NCBI GenBank assembly: GCA_963922205.1
Contig: CAWUHX010000003.1
Location: 2,335,335 to 2,399,334 of the forward strand
Reading direction: 5' to 3'
Source of the DNA: Romanomermis culicivorax
Lineage: Eukaryota > Nematoda > Enoplea > Mermithida > Mermithidae
DNA: 64,000 nucleotides
Shown: positions 55,542 to 64,000 of the stretch, in pieces
How positions within the stretch are numbered: position 1 is the stretch's first letter
Layout: each line of letters starts with the position of its first letter
Notes under the pieces: generated by a model
The model's database searches: none
Told to the model about the DNA's origin: nothing
What the model saw: only the letters and a program-made list of their open reading frames with translations
Program-made: the position numbers and the translations under genes

Positions 55542-56303
55542 AATCAAAATATGACAAATAAACAAAAAACACCATAAAAAAATAATGTAAACGCATGTAT
55601 GTAAATATGTGCAACGTGAACGAAAACAAAAAAAAAATATCAGAATAATGTACAAGATCAATAAAATGTATAAAATCTACTGTCTGGTCGTCTTTATTTA
55701 TACAACTTACGCATCTCAATGTCTAATCTTACTGTAAAATATTTGTCATGTAGTCGTACTGATCCCTAAATTTAGGGACGTTAAGGACGACTTTACCTGG
55801 TCCTATCCTTTCCTGATCCTTATCGGGTCAGGAACTCAGGATTAAGGATCAGGATTACGGATTACTATACATCGGCCTTTAGCTCATTTAATTTGAAATG
55901 ACAATCCCAGTGACAACCAAAAATTAGGTTCGATTTGATACACAACTTTCACGGAGTAAAATATCGCAGCATATAAAACCATCAAACTTCGGCGCAACTG
56001 CGGGGAGTCAAAAATATTGGAAACAGTATCATGTTTATTTACTTTTGATTTGGAAAGGCCGTGACATGACCAATTTAGTGAAAAAAATCAGATGGTTTTC
56101 TGTCGGTGGTGGACGAACAATTTTTTATTGTATAAGCTTACTACTTTTTTCGTGTTGAACTTTTCATCATTGCAAAACAAATAGACTATAGTAATTCCGG
56201 TAGGAATATCTTTATAATTTTCGTGAGTCAGTTGGAGAACTCATAATAGAAACTTTTCTATGTTGGCATCAAAACTTGGATCTTGTTGGAGGCAAACCAG
56301 TAT

Positions 56304-56558
56304 TCTATAGTCTGTTTTTTATAAAATGCTTCCAAAGCAGAAAAGAGACACAAATCAGTATCATTGTCAAAATCGTTTACATAGAGCGCTTACTGTAAAA
56401 TTTTTCACTCGAAAAATTGTTAAGAGTTAGGTCAGTACGCTCACAAATTTCCATTACTATATGATATATGGTTTATCAGAAAATCGCGAAAATCTGAAAT
56501 ACTACTTGCTTTCCAGTTTCATCAATCAGAAGCATTTCAAGAAAAACAGACATATAGT
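56304..56558. mobile_element. MITE-like element, CTATAGTCTG family, copy 2
   Basis: Starts CTATAGTCTGTTTTTTATAA and ends AAGAAAAACAGAC followed by ATATAG. The body is nearly identical in layout to 62492-62742 (TCAAAATCGTTTACAT, ATTTTTCACTCGAAAAATTG, CTACTTGCTTTCC). Confidence 0.8.
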
Positions 56559-57459
56559 ATAGTACAGGAAGATTCCTTATGCCTGCAGAAATCACAAAAA
56601 ATTACAGAATGGAAAAATAAATCGCTCTACTACGACAGTAGTAAAAGATGAAGGCGCATCTCACATCAAGGTTTTTAGATCTATTGTCGCTTGAAATGGG
56701 TCTCCTCAAAATCCTAATGCTACCATTCTAAAATGTTTCGAATGCAATACCAATTCGATTCTCTGTGTGCTATTCCATTGTAAGACCGATGTGGCTTTCC
56801 CAATAAACTCAAAAACCTCTTAAACTTCTGTCATATCCAATTCATATCCATTTCACCACATTCCCCAATTCTAAACATTTCTCGAGATGCACTCGAAATC
56901 TAAAATTTTAACCGTTAATTGAAAAAAAGAACGTGAAAGGTCCCAAAATTTACATAATCTCGACGGGGAATATAACAATACGTATATTTCACAGCGAAAG
57001 TAAACACTACATACCTTGGAAGTCTTACACCATACATTATACGCGTGTAAGACTTCGTAAAAGGTGTCAAAAAAGTATCACCTACATTATGTATCTAAAG
57101 TCAAGATCAAAGTGCTGTTATTCATTTGTGGTGGACATTTACACATTCAAATTTTTCCAAGAGTCCTAATTTTTGGAAACACTCGACCGTATCCTAATTA
57201 CGGTGCAAGCTCATCACCATTGAAAATATTTTTAACTGGGCCATGCATGTACACAATAATAATGACTCGTTTTTCATTGTTGACGACGAATCGCGCATAG
57301 TCATAGAGTGATTGACGATGGCAACATTCCATTCTAACTTGATGTATTATTATGCACTATGCTCATTAATTACGTAGAATATCGTAATTTGAATCATATA
57401 CCGGAAATGACCTTTGCTACAAAATTTTTTTGTCTATTTCCAAATTTTTACTTTCAAAA
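56559..57459. other. Upstream region of the fusogen gene, no other gene seen
   Basis: AT-rich and unique as far as can be seen. Two overlapping + strand ORFs at 56933-57300 have no supporting signal. No TATA box was found near 57460; a T-rich stretch ending in TTTACTTTCAAAA precedes the ATG. Confidence 0.4.
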
Positions 57460-58119
57460 ATGAAGTTTACTATAGTGATACTGTGTATCTCTGATGCCTT
57501 GGCCCTGCCGTGCTCTAAAATCCAACTAATCAACAGTATTATGAATTCTGAAAATGTGGACAATGATACTGTAGCGTTTATTTCTACAGTAATGGACACC
57601 AATTTAAATCAAGGCGACATTTTGTGCCTCAAAGTATCGGCACCCAATGAAAGCTATTTCAACGTTATCTATACTTTCCGATATGTTGGATCGAAGCAGA
57701 TCTATCCCATAAGGCAAAAGTACACTTTTGGTGTGCCTCACTTGGAGTCCACATGCGTGTGCGATTGCCCTGGCGGTGAAAATCATTGCTCGGTGGGCTA
57801 CAACTACAAAAATTGTACGAAAAGCAGGGCCTATTGTGTTACCACTTATCACCCGCACCAGAAGGCGACAGGGTGTTTGGTAGGCAAAGAAGCGGAATTA
57901 TGTTGCGATATAACGGTTCGGCCTTACAAAGATTGGCTATTCGAAGCGGTACAGTTGGATCAGCCGACCTTTTTCGGCCTGTTCGATTACAGATTTTACG
58001 TTGTGAAATCGAAAAGAGACTGGATTTTGAGGCATAATCAGTCTTTGGAAGTAAGTGGACTACAGTATGAATCGGCACCAAAAATTTATGTTGATGAAGT
58101 CTTGGTGTTTGGAGATGTG
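57460..58119 (+). CDS. eff-1/aff-1-like: EFF-1/AFF-1-type cell-cell fusion glycoprotein, exon 1
   Basis: EFF-1 and AFF-1 are class II-like fusogens (fusexins) that merge cells in nematode epidermis, vulva and other tissues when present on both membranes. The ATG at 57460 starts a short signal peptide, MKFTIVILCISDALALPC. The following 200 residues carry the family's marks: LESTCVCDCPGGENHCSVGY, then YCVTTYHPHQKATGCLVGKE, LCCDITVRPYKDWLFEAVQL and DQPTFFGLFDYRFYVV. The Cys-x-Cys-Asp-Cys-Pro-Gly-Gly block and the Tyr-His-Pro and Leu-Cys-Cys positions are the strongest signs. Several Asn-x-Ser/Thr sites fit an ectodomain. Donor GTG|GTAAGT, phase 0. Exons 2 and 3 follow; the rest of the ectodomain and the membrane anchor lie beyond 64000. 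Confidence 0.88.
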
Positions 58120-58737
58120 GTAAGTGTCACAGCTTAATTGATTTTATAATGATTCAAATTTAGACTAAGATTTCACGTCCGCAAAAAAGTTTCCCAGTGA
58201 GGAATAAGAAGGCGTATTATTGCGAGGAATGTACGGCCTCTAATTACCTACTTACATGTAACTTCATCCAAAGAAATTTTACAGGAAATCGTCATTCGAT
58301 GAGCTGATAATTAGCGAATGGAATGATAAGGAAAACGTGATCAATTAAGCACAAAAATCATTTGTTTAAATGATTTCAAAGGGAAAAAGCCTAAAAATCG
58401 TAGACCTACAGCGAATTTGGAGGATTTTTTACCAATTCAATGAAAAAATAATGTGGCATCTCCACTTCTTCATGATGACATTTCGATTTTTTCAAGATTG
58501 TTTAAGATGGAAAAACTCTTGTAAGCCATTTTTGCGATGCAACTTGAAATTTTTGCAACGCATCTTGAACAACGATCCATCTTGAAAAAATGTTGAGCAT
58601 CACATTCGAAAGTAACAATTTTTTTAAATGAAAACGAATTTTCTTAAGAGCTCTTATGCACAATTTGAAAAACTGACTCCGCTGAATGCAAATATAATTC
58701 TACATTCAGCAAAATGACAATGTATTTCTCCATTCAG

Positions 58738-58967
58738 ATTCCATTAAATCGTGATCATATTCTAAAATTAGACGATGATAAGATCGAGGTGCAAATCGGC
58801 GGCGGCAAATATCATCGATCGTTAAATAGCGGCATGTATTTTTACTCTAATGAATCGGTGCATGACCTTCAGACTCAAAGTTACGGTAGTCGGACTATCG
58901 AACTAAAAAGTGGGGTGCCCGTAAATGAACAGTACGAGTGGAATACGGGGAAATTGGGTTGGTTCAG
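58738..58967 (+). CDS. eff-1/aff-1-like: EFF-1/AFF-1-type fusogen, exon 2
   Basis: Acceptor CTCCATTCAG joins in phase 0. It encodes IPLNRDHILKLDDDKIEVQI, then GGGKYHRSLNSGMYFYSNES and VNEQYEWNTGKLGWFR. The donor TTCAG|GTAGGA leaves two bases. It is rich in beta-type residues, as expected for the elongated ectodomain of a class II-like fusogen. Confidence 0.85.
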
Positions 58968-59094
58968 GTAGGAAGCCATTAGGTCTTTGCAATTCAATGC
59001 AATTTGAGTTTTCCACTAAAAATTACTTCATACAGTAATTAATAGGTTCCGCTTCTTCCAAAACCCAATAAGGAAAAAACAAAAACCAAACCAT

Positions 59095-59416
59095 TATAGT
59101 CTATTTATTTATTGCCAAATGAGCCTCTGAATGCAAAATAATTGGTACAAAACTGTGAATCAGAAAATAGACCGAAATCTTTTTCCTGTTTCCTTAATGG
59201 CTGCAGTCAACTAGAGGTGTTCGTGTATGCAGGTTGTTTATTATTTGCACGAACACCTTTATGCGCCTCAAGGCTATTCAGAAGTGAAAAATCCCAAGAT
59301 TTTTGTCGCCGACAATCGGCCAATGTCGCCGATTCTCAGTATTCAATGGGCGACAATCAGCGACGTTCGGCGACTGTACTTCTGATTTGGGCCTTGTTTA
59401 GAAAAAATAGAATATA
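59095..59416. mobile_element. MITE-like element, CTATAGTCCATT family, with a second element inserted
   Basis: TATAGTCTATTTATTTATTG at the left and AGAAAAAATAGAATATA at the right are the family's inverted ends. Between CCTCAAGGCT and CCTTGTTTAG the 59275-59395 element has been inserted, replacing the usual GAGGCTCATTTGG. It lies in intron 2 of the fusogen gene. Confidence 0.7.
59275..59395. mobile_element. Small inverted-repeat element nested in the MITE
   Basis: ATTCAGAAGT at the left and ACTTCTGAT at the right are inverted. TTTTTGTCGCCGACAATCGG is followed by several GTCGCCGA/CGGCGAC words. A fragment of the same element ends the transposon copy at 13945. Confidence 0.6.
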
Positions 59417-59489
59417 GTTTAAGTCTTTCAAGATAACAAATTCCTTACAAAAAACTACTGTTTATCCTAAATACTTTACTGTTAAGAAA

Positions 59490-59720
59490 CCTATGGTCTG
59501 TTTCTCTCGAAATGCTTCTGAGCTTCGAAGAGTAAAAATAAAAATAATCCAGAAATCGTTTTGCGGACAATAAACTAACATAGCAGGCCGAAATTTTTTT
59601 AAGTTTGTTACTTGTTAGTCTAACTGCTCGCCTAGAAAAGAGGTGTCCGTATACGCCAATCGCTTTTTTGCGTGAACGTTTTATGCACGCCGAGGCTCAT
59701 CTGGGAAAAAATGAACTATA
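59490..59720. mobile_element. MITE-like element, CTATAGTCCATT family, further copy
   Basis: CTATGGTCTGTTTCTCTCGA at the left; GCCGAGGCTCATCTGGG and AAAATGAACTATA at the right. Internal GAGGTGTCCGTATACGCCA as in 39083-39309. A decayed CTATAGTCTG-family copy in inverse orientation follows at 59740-59945. Confidence 0.65.
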
Positions 59721-60305
59721 ATTGTCAAACCTGGAAAGAACTTGGAAAGCAAGTATTATTCCATATTTTTACGACTTTCTACTAATGCAGGTGTGACATA
59801 GGACTGGAAACTTGTGGGTCTGCTCAGAAACTTTCATCAATTTTCTGATGAAAAATTCTGTGGTAAAAGCTTTGTGCAAGCGATTTTGACGACAGTACTA
59901 ATTTTGATCATTTTTTCAACTGAAGTATTTTATAAAAAACAAATGAAAAACGATATTGTACTGATTTGAAGTGGTCAACGAGGCTATTACCATATACTCA
60001 CAAATTCTTGCTTTCGTATTGAGTGCAGTTTAGCAATAAATCATAAAAAACATAAAATTTGCTTCAAAAGAAAACAAACGTTGGCATACTTTTCACGTGC
60101 CACTTGCATGCCATCCGGAGCAAAATTTTATTACGTAAAAGTTTGAATTTTTGATAATTTGTAACTTGACGAAAATTTTCTGAAGAGGTTTATCATATGA
60201 TGACACCTTGATGCTTAAGACATACACTTCCAAAACTGCCCATGTTGCTAACTATGCAAACAACTGCTGCGTGAAAATTTGGCTGTAGCTATTTTTCCAC
60301 TAAAG

Positions 60306-60821
60306 GTTGTCGTCAAATGGTCACTGGAACATTTTGAACGGGTGGCTAGAACTCCAAGATGCTCATCATGTAACCGTCGACGACTGCAAGTCTCAAAAAT
60401 ACCGCGAAAACTACAAAGCTCACTACTACAGTACCCCGACAAATTCGGACGTAAATAATAGCATCCGGTCCATACTTAATGGCAATCCTCAATCAAAAAT
60501 CAACAGTCTTTTCATGGGTCATTCCGTGAAAGACCAAGAACCATGGATTCGGGAGTTGAGTTTGACTGCATCACCAAAGGATGGAAACGAAAACGTACTC
60601 GAAATCAGACAAATCGTCGTCGAAACCAAAGATTCTCCATCTATCGGAATCCGACTTTCTTTAGATAGCAAAATCAATTTTCGAATGTTATTCGCCGATT
60701 CGTTCCTATCGGACGGTTTTCGAGCAACGATTTTCGTCGATAAATTTTCAAATCGCTTCTTGAACATCAGCTTCGCCGGCGGAAATTTGGCGACCGGTAC
60801 TTTGATCGGGACATTATTCAA
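60306..60821 (+). CDS. eff-1/aff-1-like: EFF-1/AFF-1-type fusogen, exon 3 (gene continues past the window)
   Basis: Acceptor TTCCACTAAAG; one base completes the codon from exon 2. It encodes NGHWNILNGWLELQDAHHVT, VDDCKSQKYRENYKAHYYST, a conserved-looking block in nematode fusogens, then a long hydrophilic stretch and FLNISFAGGNLATGTLIGTL. The donor TTCAA|GTGAGT leaves two bases. The first three exons give 468 residues. No further exon was seen up to 64000, so the C-terminal third, including the expected membrane anchor, is outside the window. Confidence 0.85.
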
Positions 60822-61084
60822 GTGAGTCTTAGAAGGGGATGATGTTTGCTACTACGGCATTGATTATCTGCAAAGATTTGGATCCTGCAGTCAGTTTTTT
60901 TTGTAACTGCTTTTAAAATGAAAAACTACATGAATACGAAATCGTTTAATGCAGAATTTCTTATACAAAAAAATTCTGAAACTAAGTTGGGTGGTCTCAC
61001 AAATTTTTACTTCCATATGATGGTGATTGTGCTGAAAACGACAAAAATATAAAATAGTACATGCTTTTCGCAGTGCATCAGGAC

Positions 61085-62110
61085 AATGTCTGAGAAAATT
61101 CAGCTTCTCATACAGAGAGTTGTGACCATACATGCACAGCATAGAAATTCTGCTGCGGGTCAGCCAGGACGGGGGGGGGGGTGGAATACAAATTTTTTTT
61201 CATTGTTGATAATGAAAAGGAAGGTCTTAGAAAGGTTTTTTAACATCCAAACAGCATATTTTTACAACTATATTAATTAGATTTAGACAGCACTTCTTAC
61301 AGTTTTAATGTTACTTTTTTGGAATCAAGTATGCTTTGTTTAGAAAAATTGTTAAACCACAGCATCATTTCCATTTTCATGACGACTTTCTCTTCTCTCT
61401 TGATCATTTTCCTTTGTCAACTTCTCAATCATTGCTAGGGGAGTCAAATCTGCTGGCGATCAGCAAGAATCTGCTGGGGCCAATAAAAATCTGCTGGGGG
61501 TCAAAACCCCCAACCCCCCCCCGCCAACGTGCTTGTATGGTTGTGACAAGTAAAAAATTAACCCTACCTGAAAATCACACATTTGGTGTAATTTGGTGCG
61601 CCAGGAACGAAAATGATATTCATTTTGTCTGAAAATCAAAACTCGCATAGCTACAGTGAGACAAAGGTTGACAATTTTCGATTTTTTCGATTTTTGACAT
61701 ACAAACTTTTGCAGGTTCAGGTAGGTCAGACATCGTGTTCTTAAAATCTGCCCAAAGCCATTCGACGAGCCATAATTTACCGTGGAATTCATTGGTGTAA
61801 AATAGTATTAAGAATACAGTGGCCCTCGAAACATCAAATTTTGAACACTAAATTGTAATTTTTTCACAAAAATCATCATTTCTACCATTAAAGGTCAGAA
61901 ATATTTAAAAATTCCCTAAATAATAGATAATCCACGAAGTCTTCTACCTGCTGACAAAAAATTACGGAAATTCATGCACTGGTAGAGGGTCGCAGGACTT
62001 GGAGTATGAACACCATCTTATTATTAGATTTCCAGATAATTGTGAACTCTATTGTGGGAGAATCAAAACTTTATACATTTCAAAAATGAGACTTTAGAAC
62101 AAGTTTCATA
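61085..62110. mobile_element. TTAA-type inverted-repeat element, third copy (uninterrupted)
   Basis: TCTGAGAAAATTCAGCTTCT and GAGAGTTGTGACCATACATG match the left part of the element at 23906. Bases 61610-62100 match 24236-24606 plus 36691-36850 without interruption and so give the empty site of the LTR insertion. The GC-rich words GGGGGTCAAAACCCCC at about 61495 are local. It lies in the intron after fusogen exon 3. Confidence 0.7.
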
Positions 62111-62491
62111 TGCTAAATATTAATGTAATACAGTCCTTGCATAAAAAATGAGATTTGTACAGTACCCCAAAGTTGGGAATTTTCATATTTTTTAGCAATT
62201 TTACGAGACTCATTTACGAGACTTATTTACGAGACTTAAGATGTATTGGCCTAGGCACGACCTAGATTTATAGTTGAACATTAATTGGATGCCGAATACA
62301 ATGCTCTATAATGTGGTATAAAAAATTTTGTCCTATTTTGCATTAAGCTTTTTAACAAGATTTAAAATGTTGAAAATCAGACGATAAAAATAGTTAAAAA
62401 GCTGATCAGTTCCACAAAAATGACTGTTTATACTGTTAAAGCTCGAAAGAACCGAAAACTTCCCCATGCAGTGGATAGTTCACGATGTCTC

Positions 62492-62742
62492 CTATAGTCT
62501 GTTTTTTATAAAATGCTTCCAAATAGAAAGGTGACACGAATCAGTACTGTCGTCAAAATCGTTTACATGGAGCCCTTACTGTAAAATTTTTCACTCGAAA
62601 AATTGTTAAAAGATAGGTCAGCATGCTCATAAATATACAGTCCTGTATGATATATTGTTCATCAGCAAATCGCCAAAATCTGAAATACTACTTGCTTTCC
62701 GCTTTCATCATTTAGAAGCATTTCGAGAAAAACAGACTATAG
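62492..62742. mobile_element. MITE-like element, CTATAGTCTG family, copy 3
   Basis: Starts CTATAGTCTGTTTTTTATAA and ends GAAAAACAGACTATAG, a perfect 16-base inverted pair at the ends. This is the best preserved copy in the window. Confidence 0.85.
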
Positions 62743-64000
62743 TTGCCTACGAAAAATAACAAAACTTCATGTACTGATATGGGGTCAAATTTACAAAAAA
62801 AATGAACTATTATAGTTGATAAATTTTGATTTTCAATTCTTGATCAACAAAAGTTGACTTTTCTCAAAATTTTATGACACAATTTCTGTAAAAATCAACC
62901 GAGGCCTGTAGTTAAGTGTGATAAGTAAAAAATTAATCATACCTCAAAAAACATATTTTTTACAGTTTTTTGCGATGAACAATGAACATGTGTTTGATCT
63001 AAAAATCAAAATTCGTTTTGTAACATCAATCCAAAGGTTCAAATTTTTTGCAATTTTTGAAATTTCAGGTCACAATCATTGAAGGCCTATAAATAATCAG
63101 GTATGCAATATCGATCAATAAAACTTTGTCAGCAAATGTAAAAATCTATAGTGTATATGCATGACACATATAGATATATGTAGCATCAAAATTATGGTTT
63201 ACACTACACTTTAAATTCTAATTTTCAGCAGTTATCAATGACTCAAATTCACACATTTTTGTACCCTGTAAAGTCAAATAATGAGTGTCATTGATTAAAC
63301 TCCACTATGTTATGGCCGAACCCCTTGGCGACATACCCTCAAAGTTTTATCAAAATAAACCATCGGGTGTGCCACAGTGAAACAAGTGGAAGCCATTTTT
63401 GAATCAAATTCTAAAATTTTTTGTTCAAAAATGCAGTCATTCACCCAAAATTCTAATAATCCAACTAAAACTTTTATGCATCGCAGGCTGACATCTTGAC
63501 TATATACCCATAAGGTTTGGTCATAATATCATTATCTCTTACATGGGAAATTATGCAAAGTGAAACACATTCTTGATATTGTTGAAAAAACTTCAGGTGC
63601 AAATTGGTGTTACATTTAGTTGGAATATTATTAATTCTAGTCCAAATCGACTACATTGCATTCACAGTATGTGGCTACATACCCAACAAGTTGCATCATG
63701 TTAAAAATTAGAAAAGCCATGTTCTTTTGGTTAACTATAAGATGGAGGATTGTTCAAATCTTTAGCGAAAACTGATAAAGTAGTGAACCAACATAAACTT
63801 TTTGGCTCTTTCTCAGATAAATGGGACCCACGTGGACACAAGATACTATATTAAAGTTGAAAGAAGCAAAATTTTACTTAAAAGGTTATTATGGGCTCCA
63901 CGTAAAGCCAAAATCCCATATTTCTGATCACAAATTCCCAAATTTTGGGTACTGTAGCTGAGATAAAAATCAAGATAAAAATTACCTCGATATTCAGCAT
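62743..64000. other. Intron sequence of the fusogen gene, no exon seen
   Basis: Bases 62885-63060 resemble the internal part of the TTAA-type element (GATAAGTAAAAAATTAATCA, then CTCAAAAA). The rest is AT-rich with short dead-end frames. No exon encoding a membrane anchor was recognised. Confidence 0.45.

Larger units (their letters stand above)
51864..55879. mobile_element. TA-flanked inverted-repeat element of 4.0 kb, host to a nested hAT-like element
   Basis: AAGGCCGATGTATAGT (51864-51879) and its inverse ACTATACATCGGCCTT (55864-55879) form perfect 16-bp termini, flanked by TA on both sides (51862-51863 and 55880-55881), as for Tc1/mariner-type insertions. Subterminal CCTGATC and GATCAGGA words repeat inside both ends (51895-52090 and 55765-55860). 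No transposase remains. The interior is occupied by an AT-rich minisatellite and by a hAT-like element. Confidence 0.8.

Noticed and set aside
1..64000. tRNA or rRNA genes
   Set aside because: No complete cloverleaf-like or ribosomal sequence was recognised by eye; a covariance-model search would be decisive.

Overview
The window is animal genomic DNA: AT-rich, with short phase-compatible exons in long introns and many transposable elements. I read it as a nematode, most likely a clade I (Dorylaimia) mermithid such as Romanomermis. The basis is an EFF-1/AFF-1-type cell-fusion glycoprotein gene (a family known mainly from nematodes and a few other groups), an IL-17-like cytokine gene, and a Ty3/gypsy-type retroelement whose proline-rich downstream proteins resemble ones I associate with Romanomermis. 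The species call is inference; nothing was searched.

Host genes, all on the + strand. (1) 11143-11458 is a terminal exon of a probable neuropeptide precursor with a C-x6-C ring and an amidation signal. (2) 14584-18572 is a three-exon IL-17-like secreted protein, with a TATA box at 14545. (3) 21812-51129 is an eight-exon gene for a coiled-coil-rich protein of about 674 residues that I do not recognise; all seven junctions keep the reading frame. (4) 57460-60821 holds the first three exons of an EFF-1/AFF-1-type fusogen; the gene runs off the right edge before its membrane anchor.

Mobile DNA fills most of the rest. Intron 2 of the coiled-coil gene (23654-38536) holds three nested insertions: a hAT-like element with 8-bp target duplications, inside it a TTAA-type inverted-repeat element, and inside that a 12.1-kb LTR retroelement with a 4-bp target duplication. 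The retroelement is decayed (frameshifts, 13 in-frame stops counted, altered protease active site). It has gag, protease, reverse transcriptase and RNase H, but I see no integrase; the reading frame instead continues into a DEDDy 3'-5' exonuclease-like segment and a long proline-rich tail. A second nest lies downstream of the coiled-coil gene: a TA-flanked 4-kb element containing a 2.5-kb hAT-like element. A foldback-like element with 15-bp tandem repeats at both ends and another palindrome at its centre lies at 8535-9905. Small inverted-repeat (MITE-like) families recur in introns and between genes.

The 5' part (1-11 kb) has no gene I can support strongly. It holds a cluster of consecutive hairpins (385-700), a palindrome array (2081-2440) and a minus-strand MADF-domain fragment inside a decayed transposon-like region. 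No tRNA, rRNA or CRISPR was recognised.
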